From Cryptomeria japonica (Eukaryota; Streptophyta; Pinopsida; Cupressales; Cupressaceae), in the NCBI RefSeq assembly GCF_030272615.1, contig NC_081413.1, positions 338,050,802 to 338,114,801 of the forward strand: DNA of 64,000 nt, given 5' to 3'. The notes under the pieces are model-generated. The model was given only the letters and a program-made list of their open reading frames with translations. It was not told where the DNA came from and made no database searches. The position numbers were made by a program, and so were the translations under genes. Positions 35,473 to 46,527 of the stretch are shown here, in pieces. Each line of letters begins with the position of its first letter. Positions within the stretch are counted from its first letter, which is position 1.

Positions 35473-38400
35473 TGTTTATGGTGAAAATGGAAACAACAAT
35501 ATTGAAAGGCTATAATGAATTCAACCACAAAACCCTAGCCTAACAACAACAAAGATCCACCATAACATATGAAGATTAACTAAGACAATGCAAATCAAAT
35601 AAAATCACAAAGATTATACCATCAAATCTCCAATAGGTTTTGAATCTCCATTCTTCCTATCTCCATTGATCTTGCTTGATATATTTGCTCTCAGATTTTA
35701 TGTGCACAAGAGCTCAACAAAGAATGGAAATGTGGTTGCAAGTAGGATCGCATGTAAAAGGCGTAGTGTAGTCGAGTGCACAATTGAGTTAGGGTGCATA
35801 GATTGATTAGTTAGGGTTTGATAATGAAGGAAGTATCCTCTTATATAGAATACACCATATGAAATAGAGGGATAAGATTGAGAGGTGTAAAAGATAAATG
35901 GTCGGCTATGATTAAAGGGTAGGTAAAGAAAATAAGAAAATAATGAGGGTAGGTACTATATGAATTAAGAGATGAATGACATATGTCATGGGTAGAAAAG
36001 GTTAATGAATTAATTAAATAAATAAAGATTTATTTAATTAATAGAAGAAGTGGGATCAATTAAATAAATAAAATATTTATTTAATTTAGGAAAAAGATAA
36101 TTTAAATAAATAAATGTATTTATTTAAATGAGAAATAAGGCTAGAAGAGGACAAATGAATTAATTAAATAAATAAAGATTTATTTAATTAATAGAATAAT
36201 TAAACTAAAATAATTAAATAAATAAAGATATTTAATTAATTAGACATGACAATTTTAGGTGTGTGAGGCCTCACCTCGACTCTGTCTGACATTTCAGTGG
36301 TTTTTATATTGAGACTATTACGGATACTTTATTTTGATGCATTTTGGAATTTAGAACTTATATGATTTCAGGATTTGGATAACATTGCTATATATTGATG
36401 ATTTATTTATATGCTTTATGAGATAGAACACTACATGATTTTTGAATAAGATGAAATTGCGGTGATAAATGTCGTTATTGAATTTACAGGACTTTACTAT
36501 GATAATAGAATTATGATGTATGTTTAAGTTTATGAGAATTAGGATGAATTGCTTATCTGAAATTGCTTGGATAAAAGATGTATTTAATTTGTTCAGATGT
36601 AAATTGTATGCAAGTGATGATGTGTATTACTATTCCTATGAATTATATTATATGTGGATATTTGAAAGTTACTAATGTGTAAATTGAGATGCGCAGGAAG
36701 TTATCCATGTGACCATGGAAATATTATGGAGAACCAAACCTAGACCTGTGTATGTTCGTAAAGCCAGGGTTTGTCTATTTGGAGAGACAACACTCCGTTT
36801 GTCTTGTATTTTATTCATAATAGTAAATGATGCATGTGTGTTAAGTGTTATTTAAATGATTTTTGTAAAATCCACAAGAGACACGATTTCATGTATAAAT
36901 TTGTAAAAGTATTTTCTTTGTGTCACTTGACACATGTGGATTTACGTTTGAATTTTTAAATTTGTCTCTTGGTGGGAATTGTTTAACTATACCTTTTTCA
37001 ATTAATGTAATGTGATTCCATAAATGCCTTGGGTAAAGAATCTTTGGGATGGTCAACATAGGTTTGACTCGAAAATAAACTTCATAGGGGTTAAAAAAGG
37101 GTTAAATGGACACCTAGGGGTAGTTTAATAGGGTTTCCTAAAGCCCATAAGGTATACCTAAGGGTTAGGGGTAATTTTAGGCAAGTTTCAACTCCCATGT
37201 GTCCCTTTAGACACCCTAAAAAGTGGGTTTTCTAAGTTGAGCGAAAATTGAAAATTAGAAGGCTTGAACTAAGTTGTAAACCTTCCTTTTCGAATGAGAG
37301 TTCCCTTTCCCATCTTACCTTACTTTCCGTTTTAGTTTTAGAAACTTGAGGGAACTCACACTAGTGCCTTCTTAAGAAAGAATTAGAAAATTTGTGGGTA
37401 ATCACCCACTCTCCATTTTTGGAGACAAGAGAAATTTTGAAAAGAATAGAGTAGATTTCGAATAGAGAATTTTGGCTAAGGGTAGAAGGAGAAGAACCAT
37501 GGAATTGGGCAGCTCATCCTCAACAAAGCTAACCTACCTTTGGGCAAATTAAGGTTGGTGGTATTCTTCTTAAAATGGTTTCTTCTTTTTGCATGTGTTT
37601 GAAAGTATGTTGGTATAAAAGATTTACTTCTTTGTATGTCCTTTTGGGAATTTCATTTGGTATTTTGTATTATGTTTTGTATGTGTTTTTGCGAGTAATC
37701 AAGATCTCTTACTCTTGGGAGAGAGGAGGATCTTGTGGGTGATAGAAGTGACAACCCTTGAGTGAGAGACTCTCGTTATGAGAGCGATCACAAGGGATTT
37801 TTGTGTGACCCTTGCTGCATGGCCTGTTTGTGCAATGGGGGTCATAAGGAGGGAAATAAGGCTAGAATGCCTTGGGGGGCATAAGGAATAAGGGGTTGCA
37901 ATTCTTGATGTATTTGGTGTGCCATGAGGTGGCTACATGTTTTCCATACTTGCAGTTCTCCTCAGGGTATTGGTCCACTACCACCCTTAAAAAGGTCATT
38001 ACCAAAGTGTGGTGCAGTGTAGTCGGGATGGGAGTGTGTTTGAATTTGTGTGCATTTTGTTCCCTTTGTGCTTGCATGTTTGTTCCCATCTAGGACTTGG
38101 TTCTCTGAGCTCGGGGGTGGCTACCAGTTAGCCTAGGCTGGGAGGTGAGCACTCCATGGTCATAGTTTTGATTTACATTGTAGGATTGTCGAAAGAAAAG
38201 AGTAGGACAAGTGGAAGGTTGCAAGAGTTATTGGTTGCAGGAAATTTATTTGTAAATAAAAATTTTATTTGAAAAAAAAAGGGTTCCTCATTTATTAGAA
38301 ATGAGAGACCCATTGTATAGTGATAAAAGTGTTATCTTGAAATACGTTTCCTTTAAAAAAAAAAAAGTTGTAATATTTTAGTATGCTATTTATTGCAGAA

Positions 38401-38590
38401 AAGAATTGTGCATTTATAAATTTAGAATTTTTCCAAAGCTCAAAATGTTATATCTGATGTGTTTTTTTTTTTTTGTATTAAATTGCAAAGCAAGAAAGTT
38501 ACTTAATTCATATGCATTCAAAATAAAATAGAAAAAAAAAATAAAAAATTATCCCATTCTTGCCCTAAATTTTGGGCATAGGTGTCTACA
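35473..38590 (-). repeat. 5' LTR of gypsy 2, split by solo LTR B
   Basis: 35473-36261 matches the left LTR up to AATTTTAGGTG; the last six bases, TCTACA, are found at 38585-38590 after copy B and its TSD AGGTG (36257-36261 and 38580-38584). Total LTR 795 bp against 793 for the partner. Confidence 0.92.
36262..38579 (-). mobile_element. Solo LTR B (2318 bp), TSD AGGTG
   Basis: Same family as A and C: it shares CATGTGACCATGGAAATATT, GGAGAGACAACACTCCG, CTCTTGGGAGAGAGGA and the GAGCTCGGGGGTGGCTAC block. It begins TGTGAGGCC and ends TTTTGGGCAT, lacking the last GACA of A and C. About 2 kb of the other copies, including the TA run and the hairpin cassette, are missing, apparently by deletion between about 38530 and the end block. 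No ORF. Confidence 0.88.
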
Positions 38591-41500
38591 CCGGGTAAGA
38601 TATGAAAGCTTGAAAATGGAAGATAATGAAATAATTGGTGTACTTATGGAAAGAGTAAATGAGATTGTTATGGGAATTCAATGTTGAGGAGGATTTCTAA
38701 GTGAAGATGAAATAGTTTACAAAGTCTTGAGAGCCCTTCCATCGGCTTACAAGATGAAGGCAACTACAATTAATGAGTTAATGAAAATGGCAAACACTTC
38801 AGTTAATAGAGACATTCTGATTGGGAAATTATTTGCTTTTGAGCTTGAAGAATTTGGATCTCTTGGAGCTATAAAGTTTGAACCTTCTTTTCATGCATCA
38901 TCATCATCATCATCATCTATAAGAAAAAGTGATTGGAAAGCTCTATATGCAAAAGAATTGGAAGACATGTGGAGATAAGATGAAGAATTTGAGCAACTTG
39001 AAGCCTTATTTGCTAGAAGAGTACCTAAAGGACCAACTGGAAGTAAGTATGAAGGAAAAACACCTTTTAAATGTTCTACATGTAACAAGATAGGTCATTT
39101 TGCATCTAGATGTCCTGAAAGGAATGCAAGGTTTGAGGAATGAGTTAACAAATCTTATAAGACTAACCAGAACAGATATAGATTCAAGAAAAGTAAAAAA
39201 TGTTACATAGCAGATGAGGAAGGAGTAACTGATGCCTCAGGAGATGAACCGGCAGGAGACTATGCTAGTGGAGCCGACAATGGAAAGGAATGGGTGTTCT
39301 ATGCTTTGAAGGAAGATGAACCAGAACTGGCTATCAAGAATGAAGAAAAGGACCTGGTAGCAAAAGTTGAAGATAAGGATGAATGGGTAATTGATAGTGG
39401 ATGCTCACATCATATGACTGGAGATAAAGGAAAATTTTTGTCCCTGCAAGAATACAATGGCGGTCAAGTCAGATTTGGAGATGACAAGGCGTGTATGATC
39501 AAAGGTAGGGGTATTATTTCTTTGGATGGAAAGCATAATACTAATAATTTCTATTATGTAGAAGGTTTAAAGCATAATCTTTTGAGTGTTGGTCAATTGG
39601 TTGATAAGGGTTTTCAACTTCAGTTTAAAGATAGAAAATGCAAAATCATTACTAGGATTGGTTTGGAGATTGCAACCAGTATTCAGACAAGAAGTAATAT
39701 CTTCCACTTGAACATTGGTAATAAGACATGCTTGATTGCTCATATTGATGAGAGTTGGCTATGGCATAAGAGGTTGTGCCATGTTAATTTTGATTGTATT
39801 GTTAAGATCAGTTCAACTAAGGCAGTTAGAGATATGCGTAAGATTATGAAGCCTCACAATCCGGTATGTAAGGAATGTCAATTGGGTAAGAAAGTTAGAA
39901 GTTCTTTTAAGAGAATACATGATAAATCTAATAATGTACTTGATTTGATTCATACTGACTTATGTGGTCCAGCAAGGACTAGAAGCTTTCAAGGTGATAA
40001 GTATTTTATGCTGATTATTGATGACTATTCTATAATGACGTGGGTGACTTTTCTAAGGGAGAAGTTTGAAGCTTTTGAGAAATTCAAGATCTTTAGAGCG
40101 AAGGTTGAAACTGAAACTAGATTGAAAATCAAATGTTTAAGATCAGATCAAGGAGGTGAGTTCACTTCTCATGAATTTAATAGTTATTGTGAGACAAATG
40201 GAATCAAGAGACAACTATTGGCACCTATGACTCCTTAGCAAAATGGAGTAGTGGAAAGAAAGAACAGAACCATTTTGGATGCAGCAAGATCTATGATGAT
40301 GGAAGCCAAATTGCCTCATATCTACTAGAGAGAATCAATAAGCACAACAATCTACACATTCAATAGAGTTCACATCAAAGGTGAAACCAGTAAGACCCCT
40401 TATGAACTATGATTTGGACATACACCTACTGTTAAATATTTCAAAATTTTTGGAAGTAAATGTTATATCAAAAGAGATGATTCAATTGGAAAGTTTGATC
40501 CTAGATGTGATGACGGAATTATTCTTGGATATTCAATTCAAAGCAAAGAATATAGATGTTATAACAAAAGGTTGCAAAAAATTGTTGAGTGCTAATGTGA
40601 AAGTGGATGAACAATACATAAATCATTATATATCATATGACAAGGAACCGATAGTGGAAATGATCATAACTAAACTGATAATGCCTCAATTGGTATAGGA
40701 AAATACAACAATTACACTGGCCCAATCAGAAAATTCAAGTGTGACTGATGATCAAAGCAATGAATCTGAAGTTCAAAAGATGCCAAGGTATGTGAGATTA
40801 ATTCATTTTGAAGATCAAATTATTGGAGATAGGAACAAGGGTGTTATGACTAGAATAAAACTGGCAAATGAAGAGGCATGTCTTATTTCACAAGTTGAAC
40901 TAACAACTATTATTGAAGCTTGTAAGGATAAATAATGGTTAAAGGCTATGGAAGATGAATTAGATCAGATAGAGAAGAATGAAACTTGGTCTTTAGTTCC
41001 CTGACCTAAAAATAAGAATGTTATTGGAGCTAAAAGGGTTTTTAGGAATAAACTAAATGAGGATGGTCAAGTTGTAAGAAACAAGGCTAGATTGGTTTGT
41101 AAAGGATATTCTCAAATGGAAGGAATTGATTATGGTGAGACATTTGCACCTATAGCTAGAATTGAAGTCGTTAGACTATTTCTTTCCTATGCAGCTTATA
41201 AAAACTATAAGGTTTATCAAATGGATGTTAAATGTGCATTTTTGAATGGTGATCTTGAGGAAGAAGTTAACATTGAGCAACCTGATGGATTTTCATTGAT
41301 AGATGATAAAGATATGGTTTGCAGATTGAAGAAAGCTTTATATGGATTGAAACGGGCTCCTAGAGCTTGGTATGCAAGGTTGGATAAATATCTTTTGAAG
41401 CTTGGTTTTACTAAAGGAAGTGTTGATAGTAATTTATATTATAAGATCACTGGTAATGATATTCTAATTATTGAAGTATTTGTTGATGATATCATTTTTG

Positions 41501-42432
41501 GAGGAGAAGATAAATTGTGCATGGAATTTGCTAACAACATGAAGAATGAATTTGAAATGTCCATGACTGGTGAGATGAAATTTTTCTTAGGTTTGCAGAT
41601 TACTTAAACTGACAAAGGCATTTTTATCTGTCAAACTAAGTATCTGAGGGATTTGTTGAAAATTTTTGGTATGGATAATTCCAAACTGGTAAGTACTCCT
41701 ATGGTGACAAGTGAGAAATTATCTATCAAGGACACTTCTACACCTATAAATCTGACAAGGTATAAGTCTATGATTGGTGGTCTATTATATCTAACTCAGA
41801 CTAGACCTGATATTATGAATGCAGTAAGTATTGTTTCAGGATATCAAAGTAATCCTAAAGAAAATCATGAATGTGCAGTAAAGAGGATATTCAGGTATTT
41901 TCAAGGAACATCATAATATAGTTTATGGGATTCTAAAAATGATGATTTCACTTTATGTGCATATACTAACTCAGATTGGGTAGGAGATATTGATGACAAG
42001 AAGATAACTTCTGGTGGAGCTTTCTTTCTTGGAAAGAAACTGGTTTCATGGATCAACAAAAAACAGTCATGGATTTCTTTATCTACTGCAGAAACTGAGT
42101 ATGTTGCAGCAACAACTAATTGCACTCAAGTCTTGTGGATGAAGAAAATGTTGAAGGATATCAGGGTAAATTGTAGTGAACCGGTAGTTATCTATTGTGA
42201 TAACTCCGCAGTTATTGACATGTCTAAGAATCCAGTATTTCACTCTACGACTAAGCATATATCAATAAAGTACAACTTTCTGAAGGACAAGGTAGAAGCA
42301 AAGGAAGTCAAATTGGTTTATGTGAACACTAAAGAACAGATTGCAGATATATTCACTAAACCATTGTCTAAGGAATCATTTGAGTATTTAAGAGAAAGGT
42401 TAGGGGTTTCTACCCCTCCGACAGAGAATTGA
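38591..42432 (+). pseudogene. Copia gag-pol, after the gypsy 2 insertion
   Basis: One frame covers the rest of gag (YESLKMEDNE), a CCHC knuckle CSTCNKIGHFASRC (39074), protease DSGCSHHM (39395), and integrase with its HHCC zinc finger (WLWHKRLCHVNFD, CKECQLGK) and catalytic Asp, Asp, Glu (HTDLCGP, LRSDQGGEF, NGVVERKNRT). RT follows ([27 protein letters not shown], active site FVDDI at 41485) and RNase H (STAETEYVA, YCDNSAVIDM), ending KPLSKE. Stops: 38685 TGA, 38976 TAA, 39141 TGA, 40236 and 40326 TAG, 40410 TGA, 40696 TAG, 40933 TAA, 41002 TGA, 41605 and 41914 TAA. One frameshift lies near 40585. Otherwise full length. Confidence 0.95.
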
Positions 42433-42768
42433 TTGATGAATTTTGTCATCAGTCCAACATGCATTATCAGAGACATTATTCATTTCAGCACTGATGAGTG
42501 GTGCTATTACTCAAGGGGAGTAGTCAGCTTTGAGGTTTACATTATTGCTTTGATATTTTTGTCATATTTTTGGCATTGATGTCAAAGGGGGAGTGATAGT
42601 GATGTGAAAAATCATTCAGAACCTTATAGAGATATCATTCATAGGGGGAGAGCTTTTGATATTCAGGAGATTGTTGGTTGTCTTCCATAGGGGGAGACTT
42701 GTTTGGCACTTCTTGGTACTTAGATGTTTTTCACATCTAGTGTTTCCATCAATACCAAAGTGGGAGAT
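42433..42768 (+). promoter_or_regulatory. Copia 3' untranslated region with repeated purine tracts
   Basis: No ORF. Four purine tracts occur: TCAAAGGGGGAGTG (42582), CATAGGGGGAGAGC (42640), CATAGGGGGAGACT (42688) and AAAGTGGGAGAT next to the LTR (42757-42768). The last is placed as the polypurine tract; the others are extra copies. GGAGATTGTTGG also occurs at 42665, imitating the LTR edge. Confidence 0.7.
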
Positions 42769-44053
42769 TGTTGGCATTATGGATGAATTGATTATGTGTT
42801 GCATTTAAGTTTTATCATTCATGTCAACACTAGTTGTTATGATTGGTTACCAATAAATAGGTTTTGGCTACCGGTAGAAGATTTAGTGTTACTGGTAGAA
42901 GAGACTATCTGTTGGTCACTTCCAATATATTTGGATCAGTGAAGTATGTTTGATTTCATGTGTTATATGCTCCATGAGAATGTTTTGGTCAATTGGTAAT
43001 GGCTTGGTAATCTGATGCTATCATACACTCTGGTAAACCCTTACCGGCATTGGTTTTAGGCTTTACCGACAGATCTTTCATTGAGGAATTGTGTCAGGAT
43101 GCATAATTGGTGTTGGTGCAACTTATTCATGGATTTTAGGATGTTGAAGATGTTCTTTGATCATGCTTCAACTACTTGAAGACATTGCTTTGGCATGGTG
43201 GACCCAAAATAGGTCTGTACCTATCTAAGTTATGGACCGATATCATGCTAATGTTTACTCTACACGTTATCGAGATGTTTCGAGATGATTTATAAATTTG
43301 TTATTATTGGTTTGGTCTTAAGCTGACATGGCATATCATTGTAATAAGGAATTGTGTAATGATCTTGTTGTAATATCTTTTAGGTGGCTGACCTAATTGG
43401 TTTAGGCCTTAGGGTTTGTATAAATAAGAGGTAGAAAGTCTTTGTAGTGTATCATGGTTATGAAAAAGGTCATGGTCAAGGAATATAATGTGTGAATATT
43501 GTAATGTCATTCAGGAAGAGGATTTGTTCGATCATTGGTGATCAAATTGGATTCAAAAGAGGATTTAGTCCTTCAGCATTGAGCTTAATCGAGACTGTAA
43601 TTAGGCATGGTAGATTCTATTTTTGGCAGTTCACTCTATTGGATTGTTGTCCATTTATCTTGAGATGGTTGTAGCCTCTTTGTATTCAGTGAGACTCTTT
43701 TGTAATGAACAATACACTCTAGGAAGTGTGCCTTCTTGCATGTGTAGGCCCCTCATTGTAACACATACTTTCTGTAGAAGTATCATCTGACTGTGGATAG
43801 GCTTCCCACCATGGTTTTTCCCTTTTTGAGTTTTTCCACGTACAAATCATGGTGTTATGTGGTATGGTTGCTTTGCATTGATTATCTGGTTAATTATTAA
43901 GTTTTATTGTTTACTAGTATCTGTTCCTACCAACATCTATATGTGTTTTACTGGTACTTAATCTGTTTTAAGGTTGTATTGTGTATTAAAAGTTATAATC
44001 TGTTAACAATTGATTCAACCCCCCCTCTCAGTTGTTCACCAGTTATCCTAAAA
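42769..44053 (+). repeat. 3' LTR of the copia element (about 1285 bp)
   Basis: Begins TGTTGGCATTATGG after a purine tract and ends GTTATCCTAAAA, where the better copies have CCTAACA. It contains CCGGT motifs near 42872. It carries the CCCCCCTCTCAGTTGTTC block just before its end, as does the 5' fragment at 23960-24005. Confidence 0.85.
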
Positions 44054-44780
44054 AAATCTCTATTTAGGTTGGCCAAAAATAAGGGACAAGAAAGGACCCC
44101 ATCAAATCTCTTTGTAGTGTATCATGGCTATGGAAAAGGTCATGGCCAAGGAATGTAATGTGTGAATATTGTAATATCATTCAGGCAGAGAAGTTGGTCA
44201 ATCATTGGTGATTGAATTGGATTCAAAAGAGGATTTAGTCCTCCGGCATTGAGCTTAACCGAGACTGTAATCAAGCATGGTAGATGCTATTTCTGGCAGT
44301 TCACTCTATTGGATTGTTTTCCATTTATCTTGAGATGGTTGTAGCCTCTCTCTAGTCAGTGAGACTCTTTTTTAATGAGAAGTACACTCTAGGCAGTGTG
44401 CCTTATGCATATGCAGGCCCCTCATTGTAACACATAATTTTTACAAATGTATCATCTGACTGTGGGTAGGCTTCCCACCATGGTTTTTCCCTTTGTGGGT
44501 TTACCATGTACAAATCATGGTGTTATGTGGTATGGTTTCTTTGCATTGATTATCTGGTTAATTGTTAAGTTGTATTGTTTACTAGTGTCTGTTCCTATCG
44601 GCATATGTATGTGCTTTACTGGTACTTAATATATTTTAAGGTTGTGTTGTGGATTAAAAGTTATAATATGTTAACAAATGATTCACCCCCCCCACCCCCC
44701 TCAGTTGTTCATTTCTTATCCTAACAAGATCTCTATTTAGGTTGGCCAAAAATAAGGAACAAGAAAGGACCCCATCAAGT
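43439..44780 (+). repeat. 671-bp tandem duplication of LTR end and flank
   Basis: TCTTTGTAGTGTATCATGG occurs at 43439 and 44110, and the rest of the unit repeats in step. The unit includes the last 615 bp of the LTR and about 55 bp of outside DNA (TCTCTATTTAGGTTGGCC to GGACCCCATCAA), so the duplication came after insertion. The copies differ by several percent. Confidence 0.92.
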
Positions 44781-45188
44781 TAGCCTAAAAATACATTTGT
44801 GGTGAAAGAGACCCTATCCATGAGATAGAGGACTTAAAATATCAACCACACTAGAGCACATCATTCAAAATTTGCAAGAGGGTAATGAGTAGATGAAATG
44901 TGTGGCACATAACCAATTGGCCCAAAAAAAAAATTAAGAAATGTATTTATGTAGTGCAGATCACATCAAGAAATATCCTAAAGACACCTCATCACAACCT
45001 CCAATGTTGGTACAAACCCCCCAAAAATTAACTCAAGCAAGAGAATAGACCTATTCAGCTAGGTAACTACAAATTAGCCTAAAAACCAACACCAATAAAT
45101 ATGCAATACCAAAAAGATAAATAATTTTCATTTGGACTACATAGAGACATTCCTCAAACATCTAACAACACTTCTATATACTTCTTTG
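44781..45188. other. Flanking sequence, possible gag remnant
   Basis: About 400 bp outside the elements on both sides. On the plus strand a weak frame reads LEHIIQNLQEGNE and CSADHIKKYPK (near 44955), which vaguely resembles a decayed retroelement gag. I do not regard that as established. Nothing else seen. Confidence 0.35.
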
Positions 45189-45992
45189 TGTTAGGATTCC
45201 CATAGATACTGAGAGGGGGGGATGAATCAGTATCTAACCGGTTATAAGATTTTCTTAACTTAAAACATGTAGAGCATATTAATACTATGTACTGGTAAAC
45301 AGAAAGTAATGCAATAAACAGAGACAAAAACAACCACATGAAAAAAACACCATAACACAATATTTTAATGAGGAAACCCAGTGTGGGAAAAACCTCGGTG
45401 GGATTTGTGACCTACAATATTCGCTTACTAGCCAATAAGAGAATATTATTGCTACAAGAGGGGCCTGCACATGTAGGAAGGCCAAGTGCCTAGAGCTCAC
45501 TGCTCAAATACAAAATAGGAAGTCTCACTGACTTACAAAATGGATTATATAAATCCAGTGTCTTGTACTGCTTCAAAATAGCATCTATAATGCCGGATCA
45601 AGTACCGGTTTCTACTCTGCTTCTTACATAAACCCTTAACCTATATTTCGCATAATAGGTCTGCCTTATTTCGCCTAATTATATTCCTCTATCCTTTTTT
45701 AAGTATTCTACAATGATCTCTTATATATAAGAGTCATTTTACAAATTGCCAAGTCGGCTTACAATGATTTTTCAATAATAAACAAAATATATTAACAATA
45801 AAATTCCTGTTGGCTTTTGTGTCGGTATGCTTCCTTTCACTGCCAGTGTCAGTGGTCTGAGTGCTGGTGTAGAGTCTGATCTTGCTAGTGCCGGTGGAAT
45901 GCCTTGCCGGTGTCATAGGATTGTAAGGTTGTCATCAATGACAAAACCTTCAATCACCTACAATGTCTCATTGGAGTGTGCATATGCCAACA
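45189..45992 (-). repeat. 3' LTR of the aORF-2 element (804 bp)
   Basis: On the minus strand it starts TGTTGGCATATGC and ends GGAATCCTAACA. Shortly before the end comes ATTCATCCCCCCCTCTCAGT, the same block as in the copia LTR. It is rich in CCGGT (45238, 45607, 45889, 45908). No coding sequence. Confidence 0.85.
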
Positions 45993-46200
45993 ATCTCCCC
46001 CTTTGGCATTGATGGCAATACTCATGAGAAAATTCAAAAAGTGTATCCAAAACTTGTAATCCAAAAATTGTGTACCAAAAATATGTGAGCTCCCCCTGAG
46101 CAGATAAGACTTTTGTTGATTATTTTCTCATACTACTACTCCCCCTTTGGCATCAATGATAAAGGTTGTCAAAATGTCAATAGAGTTGTAGTTTTCTATC
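45993..46200 (-). promoter_or_regulatory. Polypurine tract and 3' untranslated region
   Basis: The minus strand reads GCCAAAGGGGGAGAT directly before the LTR. A second copy, GATGCCAAAGGGGGAGTAG, lies at about 46138-46156, and a third purine run, CTCAGGGGGAGC, near 46091. The copia element has the same kind of repeated tract before its LTR. Confidence 0.75.
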
Positions 46201-46527
46201 TCAACCTTGTAACTGGGTGGTTACAATTTGAAAAACATCCGCCAAAACCAAATTTATGCTTTCCAAAAACTTCTTACTGTCTTTTATTGCTGCCTCTATT
46301 CTTTGAACTGTACCGGTGAGGTGTTGCATATGCTCTGCCGGTGTTTTCTGTCCTTGTACTAGTGCCTCAGATATTTCCTTCCTCAAGGATGCTAGATAGT
46401 CTAGTCTTGGACTTAGTCTTAATCTTAGATTCTTAGCATTGTTTATTATTCTCTCCTTTTCTCTCTCTAGCTTCAGTAATTCTTCCTCAAAACTAGTTAT
46501 CTTTTGCTCAAAAACTGATAATGAATC

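Larger units (their letters stand above)
24435..38590 (-). mobile_element. Ty3/gypsy element 2, lacks polymerase core
   Basis: Left (3') LTR 24435-25227 and right (5') LTR 35473-36261 plus 38585-38590, the latter split by solo LTR B. Flanks are CTAGG (24430-24434) and CCGGG (38591-38595), which differ only by two transitions at one CpG. On the minus strand: primer-binding site, a long repeat-filled leader, gag, protease, then only the integrase C-terminal tail. RT, RNase H and the integrase core are absent. A plus-strand plant-mobile-domain fragment lies between pol and the 3' LTR. About 11.8 kb without copy B. Confidence 0.9.
23805..44053 (+). mobile_element. Ty1/copia element split by a nested gypsy element
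   Basis: Plus-strand copia: truncated 5' LTR (to 24005), primer-binding site, start of gag (24064-24434), then the 14-kb gypsy 2 insertion, then the remainder of gag, protease, integrase, RT and RNase H (38591-42432), and a full 3' LTR (42769-44053). Removing gypsy 2 and one TSD copy restores an uninterrupted gag frame. Eleven nonsense codons and at least two frameshifts make it dead. It was present before gypsy 2 and copy B. Confidence 0.92.

Noticed and set aside
44110-44780. A second, independent copia LTR
   Set aside because: It is in phase with the first and includes the same outside flank, so it is a tandem duplication.
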